Source: Paenibacillus sp. NFR01
Lineage (GTDB): Bacteria > Bacillota > Bacilli > Paenibacillales > Paenibacillaceae
NCBI RefSeq assembly: GCF_900111565.1
Contig: NZ_FOIK01000001.1
Coordinates: 2,325,309-2,389,308 of the forward strand
Direction: 5' to 3'
DNA: 64,000 bases
Made by a program: the position numbers and the translations under genes. Positions within the stretch are counted from its first letter, which is position 1. Each line of letters begins with the position of its first letter. Positions 8,513 through 16,574 of the stretch are shown in pieces. The notes under the pieces were generated by a model. That model made no database searches. It was not told where the DNA came from and saw only the letters and a list, made by a program, of their open reading frames with translations.

Positions 8513-8567
8513 CACGGCGCCTCGTGGCGGCCGGCGCGTAGCACGGCGCCTCGTGGCGGCCGGCGCG
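8501..8567. repeat. 29-bp tandem repeat overlapping the 3' end of kdgK
   Basis: A 29-bp unit beginning GCCGGCGCGTAGCACGGCGC occurs at 8501-8529 and again identically at 8530-8558, with a third partial copy from 8559. The first copy contains the kdgK stop codon (TAG 8510-8512). Confidence 0.9.
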
Positions 8568-8584
8568 GAAGCGTGCGCGGCCCT

Positions 8585-8726
8585 GGGGCCGCGCGGAAGA
8601 GGGGCGGTGGCGTCGCCGGGGCCGCGCGGAAGAGGGGCTGTGGCGTCGCCGGGGCCGCGTGGTAGAGAGGCTGTGGCGTCGCCGGGGCCGCGTGGTAGAG
8701 AGGCTGTGGCGCCGCCGGGGCCGCGT
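8585..8726. repeat. 33-bp GC-rich minisatellite, four units
   Basis: Units starting GGGGCCGCG recur exactly every 33 bp at 8585, 8618, 8651 and 8684, with a partial fifth at 8717. Differences are a few substitutions. Because 33 is a multiple of three, an antisense frame reads an 11-residue Ala/Pro repeat, which I regard as a by-product. Confidence 0.9.
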
Positions 8727-8730
8727 ACAT

Positions 8731-8767
8731 AAAAGACCAGCTTCTCCTCAAGGAGAGCTGGTCTTTT
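8731..8767. terminator. Terminator downstream of kdgK
   Basis: Long stem AAAAGACCAGCT / AGCTGGTCTTTT with an inner CTCCT / AGGAG continuation (8731-8767); works in either direction. It is separated from kdgK by the two tandem repeats. Confidence 0.85.
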
Positions 8768-8822
8768 GGCGTTAATCAGAGGGCGCCCTCTAACGAAGCT
8801 GAACGTTGAACCCTCACTGTCC

Positions 8823-9006
8823 TAACGGACATGACAGGCCCTTATTGGGCCATTTTCCCGCTATTTCCCGGTTTAACGGACCTGAGCGCCGTTATTATAC
8901 CGAAAACCGATGTTTTTGATGCATTTCAGGCTAAATAACGGCTCTGGTGTCCGTTAATCGGCCGAAAACACCGAAATACTAAAAATAACGAGTCTCATGT
9001 CCGTTA
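8823..9006. repeat. Family of TAACGG...CCGTTA palindromic repeats
   Basis: Four short imperfect palindromes with arms TAACGG / CCGTTA and a 9-11 nt variable centre: 8823-8846 (degenerate right arm), 8874-8895, 8936-8956 and 8986-9006. No ORF spans them. Confidence 0.75.
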
Positions 9007-9065
9007 TGAGAAACATCCGGGCTCTATTTGTTTACCTTCGCTCCTTTTGAGACGGTACTAGCAAA

Positions 9066-9309
9066 GTAACTATCGAGCAGCAGTAGCAACCAGTGCAGAA
9101 GTTACTATCGAGCGGCAAACTGTACGGGTATGACAGTAACTATCGACAGCAGTAACACCTGTTGCAGAAGTTACTATCGAGCAGCAGTAGCAACCAGTGC
9201 AGAAGTTACTATCGAACGGCAAACTGTCCTAGTATGACAGTAACTATCGAGCAGCAGTAACACCAGTGCAGAAGTTACTATCGAGCAGCAAACCTGTACG
9301 GGTATGACA
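9066..9309. repeat. Seven-unit ~35-bp tandem repeat of two alternating types
   Basis: Units begin GTAACTATCGA or GTTACTATCGA at 9066, 9101, 9136, 9170, 9205, 9240 and 9274, each 34-36 bp. Type A continues GCAGCAGTA.CA, type B GCGGCAAACTGT; the order is A-B-A-A-B-A-B, so the higher-order unit is 70 bp. There are no unique spacers, so this is not CRISPR. Confidence 0.9.
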
Positions 9310-9523
9310 GTACCCAGCGTGCAAAGCCACCATTAGCATCAGCATTGGTACCAGCACCGAAGACATCCCCGCGAAGCCCTCTTAAACGCAGCTTCCGTTG
9401 ATGCTGCTGAGCGCAGCCGCACCCCGGCGTGCTCTGCGTTACTTTCCAGCATGGTCCCTCTCCATCTCGTACGCCTCCGCTTAGAATCATTCCGCTCCTT
9501 CAGCAAAAGGGTATCGCAGAAAA

Positions 9524-10546
9524 TTACCTTTTCCGCGGCGCGGCCACGGAGTGCCCGGGCTGGAGAGAGGGCGGGAAGCGGTACGTGATCGGCACGGTGG
9601 CATCGCGCGCTTCAATTAAACCAAGCATGATCCGCGCTGCCTGCATGCCCATTTCATGGGCCGGCTGGCGGATGGTGGTGATGTCGGGATTATAGATCCG
9701 GGCAAACTCCGCGTCGTCGATGCCGACGACGGATAACTCGCCGGGAATCGCAATCGCCTCGCGGTTGGCGTATTTTAAAATCTCGCCGAGCACCAGGTCA
9801 TTCGCCGCGAGCAGCGCCGTCGGCGGCTGCGGCAGCCGGAGCAGCCGGCCGAGCGCCGCTGAAATCTCCTCCCGCGGCACGCTTACGACATATTCCTCGC
9901 TGCGCACAAGTCCCTCTTCTTCCACCACGCGGCGGAATCCGCTGATCCGCTCCTTGCGCGGCGTAATGGCATGTTCGCCAAGCGGCAGGGACAACAACGC
10001 CACCGCCTCATGGCCGTGGCGCTTCATCTCCTTCACGCCAAGGCGGACCGCATATTCGTTGTCCAGCAGCAGGCTGTGGGCGTTCACGCCATCCACCAGC
10101 CGGTCCATGAACACGAGCGGGTAAGCCGCCTCGGTCAGCTTGTCATATACCGCACCGGAGCTGCCGGCCGGAAAAACGATCAGCCCGTCGACTTGACGGG
10201 CGATCAGTGTCTCGATGTATTTTTTTTCATGCTCGGGATTCTCGTCCGTGTTGCCGATGATGACCTGGATGCCATGCCGCTGCAGCTCGCTTTCAATCGC
10301 CCGGATACAGCCGATGGACAGGGAATAATCGATGTTGGCGACGATGATGCCGACCATATGGGTGCGGTTCTGCTTCAGGCTTCGCGCAAGGCCGTTCGGC
10401 TGATAATTCAGTTCCTCGATGACCTCGGCGATCCGGTTTTTCGTAGCTTCGCTCATATATTTGAAACGATTGTTCAGGTACTGCGATACCGTGCTTTTCG
10501 AGACGCCCGCCTTTTGGGCCACATCCTCGATCGTCAGCTTTTTCAT
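9524..10546 (-). CDS. kdgR: LacI-family transcriptional regulator, KdgR-like
   Basis: 340 aa. The N-terminal LacI helix-turn-helix (KLTIEDVAQKAGVSKSTVSQ, then YLNNRFKYMSEATKNRIAEV) is followed by a periplasmic-binding-protein-like sugar-sensing domain from about residue 60. The recognition helix reads STVSQYLN instead of the common TVSRVLN, a variant I associate with Bacillales KdgR. Its position beside eda/kdgK and the AAACCGGTTT palindrome upstream of kdgK support a role as KDG-responsive repressor of that pair. The gene symbol rests on this context; another sugar regulator remains possible. Confidence 0.7.
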   Translation of the reverse strand: MKKLTIEDVAQKAGVSKSTVSQYLNNRFKYMSEATKNRIAEVIEELNYQPNGLARSLKQNRTHMVGIIVANIDYSLSIGCIRAIESELQRHGIQVIIGNTDENPEHEKKYIETLIARQVDGLIVFPAGSSGAVYDKLTEAAYPLVFMDRLVDGVNAHSLLLDNEYAVRLGVKEMKRHGHEAVALLSLPLGEHAITPRKERISGFRRVVEEEGLVRSEEYVVSVPREEISAALGRLLRLPQPPTALLAANDLVLGEILKYANREAIAIPGELSVVGIDDAEFARIYNPDITTIRQPAHEMGMQAARIMLGLIEARDATVPITYRFPPSLQPGHSVAAPRKR

Positions 10547-10583
10547 GCGTCCGCTCCACTTCTTGCTAAAATAGTTTACAAAA

Positions 10584-10589
10584 AGTATA
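10584..10589 (-). promoter_or_regulatory. Probable -10 element of the LacI regulator gene
   Basis: TATACT on the minus strand, 38 bp upstream of the start codon. GTTTAC (10574-10579) and GTAAAT flank it as a loose inverted repeat, which could serve autoregulation; no good -35 is visible. Confidence 0.35.
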
Positions 10590-10653
10590 GCGGTTTTTTA
10601 GTAAATGTTCCAGCATTTCTGTCCTTGGTAAACTTTATTCTCGCTCGCTAAGA

Positions 10654-11730
10654 TTACGAGCCGCCTTCTTTTGTCCACGCTTCTCCGGTCAGCATCTCAA
10701 CATCCGCGCTTCGTTTCTCGCCATCGACTTCAAAAACGGCTGTGCCGTGAATGCCCTGCATTTCTACCTGCACGATGGATTCGATCTCCCGAGAGACTCC
10801 GGTACCGAGATCAAAAAGCGTCACCTTCGGTGTATACGCCGCTCCCGGTTCCTTAGTGTAAGTCACGAACACCATTTCTTCATGTTCTTTGTCGAGGCCA
10901 ATTAAGGATCGGTAGGTCCGAAGTTCCTTTTGCCAGTGACTATCCAGGGTCACTAACGGCTCAGGCTTCACGTTTTTCCCTGCTGCGAAATCGGCAATAT
11001 TCATGACAGAAAGGACTACATCCCCGTAAGTCGCTTTTTCCCCAATCGTATACGTCACATTCGCAATCAACAGATAATCCTTCGCTCCGCCCAAATAACC
11101 CAAAACATTAAACGTCTGTGCGCTGCCTGCATATAGAGGATAGGTGTATACCCGCTGCGCGGTATCTGCGGAAAGCTCCGGCTGACCGGCGGGGCTAAGA
11201 TACAAGCTGTATGGCTCGGTCGGATGCGTGTAGCCCGGTTTGAGGTAATCGGCCACTGGCGGCGGGGAGGACCAGACAATTCCTGCAGATGTTTTTACGG
11301 CTGTTGCCCGGGCCTGCTCCCGGTCCGAAGGCAGCGGCATGTAATATTTCTGTCCGTCAATCTCGAACTCCGCTGACCCCGGCGGAGGGTTGTATTTATT
11401 CGCACTTTTGCCGGGCTGGGCTACGGGAGCCGTTGACGGCTGAACGGCGGCCGCCCCGGTATTGTTGCCGGCAGGTGCCCCGCCTTCGCCAAACGGCCAA
11501 ATGATCAACACGGCCAGCACCGCCGCGAGGCAACTGCCGAGCGCCAGGGCGCGGCCGATTTTCCAGCCGAATCTTCGGTGTCCGGTCCGCGCTCCGTTCT
11601 CCTCCGCCAGCACGATTTTACACATCAGTTCCGGGGAAAAACCTTTCTCCTGCAGCGGCATACGCCCCGCTTTTTCATACCAGTCCTTATCGGAACTCAT
11701 CTGCGGCTGCTGCGTTACATTCAGGCTCAT
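10654..11730 (-). CDS. Putative membrane anti-sigma factor of the second ECF sigma
   Basis: 358 aa. A ~55-residue cytoplasmic N-terminus precedes one membrane segment (ALALGSCLAAVLAVLIIWPF, about residues 61-80), then an Ala/Pro/Thr-rich linker and an extracytoplasmic domain of about 250 residues that I do not recognise. The layout and the 4-bp ATGA overlap with the upstream ECF sigma gene (11727-11730) are what is expected of a cognate anti-sigma/sensor. There is no zinc-finger motif, so it differs from the RsiW type at the start of the window. Function is inferred from context. Confidence 0.6.
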   Translation of the reverse strand: MSLNVTQQPQMSSDKDWYEKAGRMPLQEKGFSPELMCKIVLAEENGARTGHRRFGWKIGRALALGSCLAAVLAVLIIWPFGEGGAPAGNNTGAAAVQPSTAPVAQPGKSANKYNPPPGSAEFEIDGQKYYMPLPSDREQARATAVKTSAGIVWSSPPPVADYLKPGYTHPTEPYSLYLSPAGQPELSADTAQRVYTYPLYAGSAQTFNVLGYLGGAKDYLLIANVTYTIGEKATYGDVVLSVMNIADFAAGKNVKPEPLVTLDSHWQKELRTYRSLIGLDKEHEEMVFVTYTKEPGAAYTPKVTLFDLGTGVSREIESIVQVEMQGIHGTAVFEVDGEKRSADVEMLTGEAWTKEGGS

Positions 11731-12266
11731 AGGTTCTCCTCCTTGATCGCCACTCTGATTTTATCCCGGGCTCTGGAAAGGCGCGATTTGACCGTACCCT
11801 CGGCTATTCCGAGCAGCTTCGCCGTTTCGGCAATCGAAAAACCGTGGTGGAGATCCAGCACGAGCACCTCGCGGTGTTTGTCCGGCAAGCTCATAATAAG
11901 CTCCCAGATCCGGTTCGTGTAAGCATTTCCCATGGCCTCATGTTCAGCTGAAGCTGTCTGCTGCGTCTGGTGATCACCCAGCGGCGCAAACCGCTTCCAG
12001 AAGCTGTTCCGTCTGGCACTGAACGATGTGTTGCGGGTAATGGTCAGCAGCCATGTCTTCAAGCTGGATTCCCCGCGATATTTGCCGATGCTGCGGTACG
12101 CCTTCAAAAAAACCTCCTGGCTGATGTCATCCGCCATCTCCCGACTGCGGGTCAGAAAAAACGCATAGTTCCACACATCCGGCCCGTAATCCTCCATCAT
12201 CTCCCGCAGCGACGGTGCGGCGGTAAACGCGGCAGCCATTACGTAGGGCAGTTCCTCACTCTGCAT
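11727..12266 (-). CDS. ECF RNA polymerase sigma factor
   Basis: 179 aa. Region 2 shows WNYAFFLTRSREMADDISQE followed by VFLKAYRSIGKYRGESSLKTW; region 4 shows LPDKHREVLVLDLHHGFSIA and the helix-turn-helix ETAKLLGIAEGTVKSRL. I place the start at the ATG at 12266, 7 nt after AGAGGTG; the open frame continues 58 codons upstream without family similarity. The downstream gene overlaps by 4 bp and is the likely anti-sigma. Target genes are unknown. The region 12267-12455 upstream has no clear terminator after comEC. Confidence 0.85.
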   Translation of the reverse strand: MQSEELPYVMAAAFTAAPSLREMMEDYGPDVWNYAFFLTRSREMADDISQEVFLKAYRSIGKYRGESSLKTWLLTITRNTSFSARRNSFWKRFAPLGDHQTQQTASAEHEAMGNAYTNRIWELIMSLPDKHREVLVLDLHHGFSIAETAKLLGIAEGTVKSRLSRARDKIRVAIKEENL

Positions 12267-12455
12267 CTTTTTCACCTCTTGCTCAATAGGACTCCGCAGC
12301 GCCGATTCGGTTCCATTTTTTATCATAAATTTTACAGCCCGGCCGAGAACATCGCTGTGAAAAAGAGTGCCTTCCCGCAGTCCCGCACAATAACCTTGTT
12401 CCATGGAGCTGCAGCGCGTAGTGCCAAGGTTCGGCACCACCGTTTACGCTAAACT

Positions 12456-15215
12456 TCATTCATCCTTACCGTCTGCGTTCCGTACCTCATTAGCCGTACC
12501 AACTTCTCCCCCCAGCTTACATCTGATTCGGATTCCCTCCTTCCCGACATCCATCTGGATCTCTCCGTCCTGATCCGTGCGAAAAATAACCGTGCCGCCC
12601 GCTTCCAGCCGGTCCACCACCTCCACGTGCGGATGGCCGTACAGATTGTTTACGCCCGCGGAAATGACCGCGGCCTTCGGCTTCCAATACTTCAGCCATT
12701 CGGCACCCGTAGCCGATTTGCTGCCATGATGTGCCACTTTGAGCACGTCGATGGACGAATCACCGGATTCGTTGCTTATTACTGCCGCTTCCAGCACCGC
12801 GTCCTCCGCAGCCTCATCCATATCCCCGGTGAATAAAAAACGGTGTCCGTTCATCTCAAGCGTGAACGCAACCGACTGATGATTCTGGTCTCCCACGGTT
12901 TCGATCGGCGGTGCAGCGTCTGCAGCCGTAACGGACGGCGCCGTATCCGGCCATAGAAACGACAGCTTCGTGTCCGCATCCGGCGTTAAGGCAAGCCCGG
13001 CGTGTACCGAATACAGCCGGACGCCGCGGTCCAGAGCGGTGCGCATCAGCTTGGCATACGGCGCCGTATCCGCCAGCGTGCCGTTGAACAGCAGCGCGGA
13101 TACCGGAATGCTCTCCAGCACCGCCTGCAGCCCGCCTGCATGGTCCTGGTCGCCATGCGTCATAATTACCGCGTCAAGCCGGTGAATGCCGCGCTGCTTC
13201 AGCAACGGCACCAGCAGCTTGGCTCCGACCTCATATGGATCACGGCGCTCCCGCCACGCCTCCCGCGAGCCGAAGCTCAGCGTGCCGCCGCCGTCGACCA
13301 GCACATGGGCGCCGCCCGGCGTCGTAATCAGGATGCTGTCGCCTTGCCCGACATCGATGTAACTGATCCGCCCGATGCCTGCAGGTTGATCGGTCCGGTA
13401 GCCCCAGTACAGCAGCCCGATCAATGCGGCAAAGCCGAGCGTCAGCAGCAGTCCTCCCCGGTTACCCAGCGCTCCTCCGGATACGAATCCGGGCATAGCA
13501 GGGGATTGTTTCTTTCCCCCCATCGCCGCTTGGGCAGCCGGGGTGAGCGGTTTGGTCTCATCCTCTTGAAACAGCGGCACCTCGTCGGCTTCTCTGCGCT
13601 GATTTATGGTATATAACAGGCCGTAGAGAAGCAGATAATAGGTGCAAATCCAGAGCAGCGACGGTGAACGCCAGATCAGCACGCCGCCGCTCCAGCCGTT
13701 CAGCCATTCCACGAAGCGGAATGTCCCGTCGTTTAGCCGCTCCGCAAGCCAGGCTGTTTTGCGGGCGGCACCTTCCCACAAACGGCCTAACAAGAGCGCC
13801 AGCGTCCCAAGTGGCAGCACCAGGAAGGTGATAAACGGCACCAGCACCAGATTGGCGGCAAATGAGAATAGGGAAAACTGGTTGAAGTAATAAACCGTCA
13901 GCGGGAACGAGACGAATTGGGCCACCAGCGTAACGGACATCGCGCCCGACAGCCAGCGCGGGAGGCTCCGCAGCAGCGGTGCCGCAAGCGGCACATAAAC
14001 CATCAGCCCGGCGGTCACCAGAAAGGAGAGCTGAAAGCTGACGCTCATCAGCAGGTAAGGATTCCAGATCAGCATAAAGAGCGCCGAGGCAGCGAGAATA
14101 TTCAGGCCATCCTTCAAAATTCCGAAACGCGCGGCGGCCAGCGCAATCATGCTCATGATTCCGGCCCGCACGACCGACGGCCCTGCGCCGGACATCAGCA
14201 CATACGCCGGAACGAGCAGGAACGCCACGGTTAATGCGGCTTCCTCCGTCAGCCGGCAGCGGCGCAAAATATACAGGAGAGCCCCGACGTACACAGCGAC
14301 ATGCATGCCCGAAATGGCCAATATATGCGTCAGTCCCAGCTGCGAAAACTCCCGGAACGTGGCCGGGTCGAGATCGTCCTGAATCCCGATGACCAGTCCC
14401 TTCATATAACCGGAATGCACGCCGGAGAACAGCCGGTCCATCTCCGCGCCAAGCGCCGCCCGGGCAGCGTCATTCCAGCGTAAAATCAAGGTGCTGTTCC
14501 ATGCCGCAGGCGGTGTAACCTGTACGCTTGCCGCTCCGCTGCCCTTCAAGAGCCAATGAATCCGCCGCGTATGTAAATAATCGCGATAGTCAAAGGCGCC
14601 GAAGTCGCGGGCTTCCGCTGGCTGCCGGAGTTCCCCGGCCAGGCGGATCCGGTCCCCCCGCCGCCAAGCCGCCGCTGCGGCAATCTCCGATTCCGCGCCC
14701 AGCTTGATCTGGGCCAGGACGCGTTCGCCGCCGGCGGCCGCAGCATCGGGTACGGCGCCAGCTCCTGCACCTGACACTTCCGCGGATGCGGAGCCCGCAG
14801 CCTTGTCACTCGCGGGTTCCGGCGTTCCGGCTGCTTCTCCTCCGCCGGCATCCCGCAGCGCGCTCAGCTTTACCGTAAACTCCACCTTATCGCCATCACG
14901 CTCTACTGCGGAGACAATGACGCCCTCCGCCGTTACCTGCCGTTCGTTCAGCTCCGCTTCCGCCGCGCCTAGACTCTCCGGCAAATTGCTGGCATTGCGG
15001 CTGTCGGTCCATTCCCAATACAACGCTGCGGCGACAAGCGCCAGCATGAATAAGGCTGCGGGCTTCCAGCCTGTGTCCTGCTGCCAAGCCAGCAGGACAA
15101 TCAGCAGTACACCGCCCGCCAAGCCATATACCAGCATCTCGCCGGATGAAAGCCGGCCGGCGGCGGTTCCGGCGACCCAACAGGCTGTAAACATCAGCAG
15201 CGGTCTTCCCTTCAT
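12456..15215 (-). CDS. comEC: DNA-uptake channel ComEC/Rec2
   Basis: 919 aa polytopic protein that forms the membrane channel for single-stranded DNA during natural transformation. The N-terminus has paired membrane helices, then the DUF4131 soluble domain, the Competence membrane core (GLTHILAISGMHVAVYVGAL at about residues 310-330 is highly characteristic), and a C-terminal metallo-beta-lactamase-like domain with THGDQDHAGG near residue 690 and VAHHGSKS further on, which may act as the strand-degrading nuclease. The start ATG at 15215 follows AAGGAGGAG. It is the last gene of the comE operon, but a strong hairpin terminator lies directly upstream. Confidence 0.92.
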   Translation of the reverse strand: MKGRPLLMFTACWVAGTAAGRLSSGEMLVYGLAGGVLLIVLLAWQQDTGWKPAALFMLALVAAALYWEWTDSRNASNLPESLGAAEAELNERQVTAEGVIVSAVERDGDKVEFTVKLSALRDAGGGEAAGTPEPASDKAAGSASAEVSGAGAGAVPDAAAAGGERVLAQIKLGAESEIAAAAAWRRGDRIRLAGELRQPAEARDFGAFDYRDYLHTRRIHWLLKGSGAASVQVTPPAAWNSTLILRWNDAARAALGAEMDRLFSGVHSGYMKGLVIGIQDDLDPATFREFSQLGLTHILAISGMHVAVYVGALLYILRRCRLTEEAALTVAFLLVPAYVLMSGAGPSVVRAGIMSMIALAAARFGILKDGLNILAASALFMLIWNPYLLMSVSFQLSFLVTAGLMVYVPLAAPLLRSLPRWLSGAMSVTLVAQFVSFPLTVYYFNQFSLFSFAANLVLVPFITFLVLPLGTLALLLGRLWEGAARKTAWLAERLNDGTFRFVEWLNGWSGGVLIWRSPSLLWICTYYLLLYGLLYTINQRREADEVPLFQEDETKPLTPAAQAAMGGKKQSPAMPGFVSGGALGNRGGLLLTLGFAALIGLLYWGYRTDQPAGIGRISYIDVGQGDSILITTPGGAHVLVDGGGTLSFGSREAWRERRDPYEVGAKLLVPLLKQRGIHRLDAVIMTHGDQDHAGGLQAVLESIPVSALLFNGTLADTAPYAKLMRTALDRGVRLYSVHAGLALTPDADTKLSFLWPDTAPSVTAADAAPPIETVGDQNHQSVAFTLEMNGHRFLFTGDMDEAAEDAVLEAAVISNESGDSSIDVLKVAHHGSKSATGAEWLKYWKPKAAVISAGVNNLYGHPHVEVVDRLEAGGTVIFRTDQDGEIQMDVGKEGIRIRCKLGGEVGTANEVRNADGKDE

Positions 15216-15243
15216 TCTCTTCTCCTCCTTGGTTGGGGGACGC

Positions 15244-15289
15244 AAAAAGAACCTCTGCCCGCGTATGCTTCACGCGTGCAGAGGTTCTT
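15244..15289 (-). terminator. Intra-operon terminator/attenuator between comEB and comEC
   Basis: 12-bp stem AAGAACCTCTGC (15247-15258) / GCAGAGGTTCTT (15278-15289), with TTTTT on the minus-strand 3' side, 29 nt before the comEC start. Confidence 0.8.
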
Positions 15290-15316
15290 CCCCGGCATGG
15301 TTCATCCCGTATAAGT

Positions 15317-15835
15317 TTAATCCGAAACGGTAATCATTGTTTCTCTAGGCGGCTCGTAATGTTCGAGCTGCCGGAAGATGATGCCTTTGGAGGCGAGCAT
15401 GGCCTCCACCTTCTCCTTGTCCTTTTTATAAGGACGAAGATAGACGATCTCAACAATCCCGCTGTTGGCCAGCATATTGGCACAGGTCCAGCATGGCTCA
15501 TCCGTCACATAAACGGTGCTGCCCTCGCGGTCGACCCGGTCGGTGAACAGCAGCAGGTTTTGCTCGGCATGGATAGTGCGGATGCAGCGCTGCTTTTTGA
15601 CCATCGTCTCCACGCCGTCCACGATCTCGCGCTCATATTGCTCTGACAGCATGCAGCCCGCTTCGGAACAATCGGGCACGCCCATGGGCGCGCCGTTGTA
15701 GGCGGTTCCGAGCAGCTTTTTCCCCTGCACCAGCACGGCTCCGACATGGCGGCGCGGACAACGGGAGCGGGTGGAGACCATGCAGGCGATATCCATGAAA
15801 TAGGTATCCCAGTTTTTGCGGTAGGCTACGGTCAT
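15317..15835 (-). CDS. comEB: ComE operon protein 2, dCMP deaminase family
   Basis: 172 aa zinc-dependent deaminase. The catalytic HAE (IRTIHAEQNLLL, about residue 91) and PCWTCANML (about residue 114) supply the zinc ligands and proton shuttle; an additional Cys-rich insert (VPDCSEAGCML) is typical of dCMP deaminases. It would convert dCMP to dUMP. In Bacillus the gene sits in the competence operon although it is dispensable for transformation. Order comEA-comEB-comEC is conserved here. Confidence 0.9.
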   Translation of the reverse strand: MTVAYRKNWDTYFMDIACMVSTRSRCPRRHVGAVLVQGKKLLGTAYNGAPMGVPDCSEAGCMLSEQYEREIVDGVETMVKKQRCIRTIHAEQNLLLFTDRVDREGSTVYVTDEPCWTCANMLANSGIVEIVYLRPYKKDKEKVEAMLASKGIIFRQLEHYEPPRETMITVSD

Positions 15836-15907
15836 TGGCTTATCTCCATTTTCCTGTAATATTGCTCATTATTTTAGCATATCGCCGCCCACCCCACTAG
15901 AGTCGAG

Positions 15908-16441
15908 TTAAAAGCCGACCAGCGGCTTCAGCTTCTCCAGCATTTTCGGACCGATGCCTTTGACCTTGCCGAGATCGGAAATGCTGCGGAACACGCCCTG
16001 CTGGTTCCGGTAATCTATGATGGCCTGCGCTTTCTTCTCCCCGATGCCCGGCAGGTCCATCAGCTCCTTGACGCCTGCAGTATTGACGTTGACCGTCCCT
16101 GCACCAGGCGATACGGCTTGGCCAGCACCCCCCGGTGCAGCACTCGCGGACGGCATGGCGGCGGAAGCCGCAGCGCTCCCCGTTCCCAGCGCTGCACCAT
16201 TGCCGGCCGCGGCAGTCCCGCCGCTTTCAGCCGCTACCGCCGCCTTCCCCGCCCCTGCACCTTCCGCAGCGGCGGACGGCACAGCTTCTGCCGCTTGCGC
16301 CGTATCCAGCGCCTGCTCCATAACGGAATTCAGCGTCGTCCAGCCGGCGATGCCCTGCGGCCCGGCGTGATCCGCGCCCCACACCAGCCCGCCGCCGAGC
16401 AGCAGCGCGGCAATTCCCGTCATCAGCGTTTTTCGTTCCAT
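15908..16441 (-). CDS. comEA: Competence DNA receptor ComEA
   Basis: 177 aa. A single N-terminal membrane segment (TLMTGIAALLLGGGLVWG) anchors the protein; a long, low-complexity Ala/Gly/Ser linker (about residues 45-110) leads to a C-terminal helix-hairpin-helix DNA-binding domain (VNVNTAGVKELMDLPGIGEK and ISDLGKVKGIGPKMLEKL). It binds incoming duplex DNA outside the membrane and hands it to ComEC. ATG 16441 is chosen since GGGAGG lies 7 nt upstream; the TTG two codons earlier is too close to that site. Confidence 0.92.
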   Translation of the reverse strand: MERKTLMTGIAALLLGGGLVWGADHAGPQGIAGWTTLNSVMEQALDTAQAAEAVPSAAAEGAGAGKAAVAAESGGTAAAGNGAALGTGSAAASAAMPSASAAPGGAGQAVSPGAGTVNVNTAGVKELMDLPGIGEKKAQAIIDYRNQQGVFRSISDLGKVKGIGPKMLEKLKPLVGF

Positions 16442-16485
16442 CCACAATCCTCCCTATCCTGAAATTTTATACAATTTTTTGCAAT

Positions 16486-16508
16486 CTACTTGTCATTGGT
16501 CCAAGTAG
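16486..16508. promoter_or_regulatory. Inverted repeat in the comEA/comER divergent region
   Basis: CTACTTG (16486-16492) and CAAGTAG (16502-16508) form a 7-bp dyad with 9-nt spacing in the 133-bp intergenic region. Its binding protein is unknown. Confidence 0.35.
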
Positions 16509-16574
16509 GCTGCGCATACATTTAACGAAGAGTATTCCTGCAAGCAAAGCCACATCAGAAAGGAGGTCTGCAGG

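Larger units (their letters stand above)
8513..9523. other. 1-kb gene-free, repeat-dense region between kdgK and the LacI regulator
   Basis: Contains four unrelated repeat families and the kdgK terminator, listed separately. The remainder, 9310-9523, has no structure or gene that I can support. Confidence 0.75.

Noticed and set aside
8266..8751. 161-codon minus-strand frame with repeated AAPATPQPL units
   Set aside because: It runs antisense through kdgK and is produced by the 33-bp repeat; no ribosome-binding site or homology.
9066..9309. Possible CRISPR array
   Set aside because: Units are contiguous near-copies without unique spacers, and no cas genes are in the window.
16460..16485. ComK-box-like AT stretch (AAATTTTATACAATTTTTT) upstream of comEA
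   Set aside because: Only a loose match to the AAAA-N5-TTTT pair pattern, and I cannot show that this organism has ComK.
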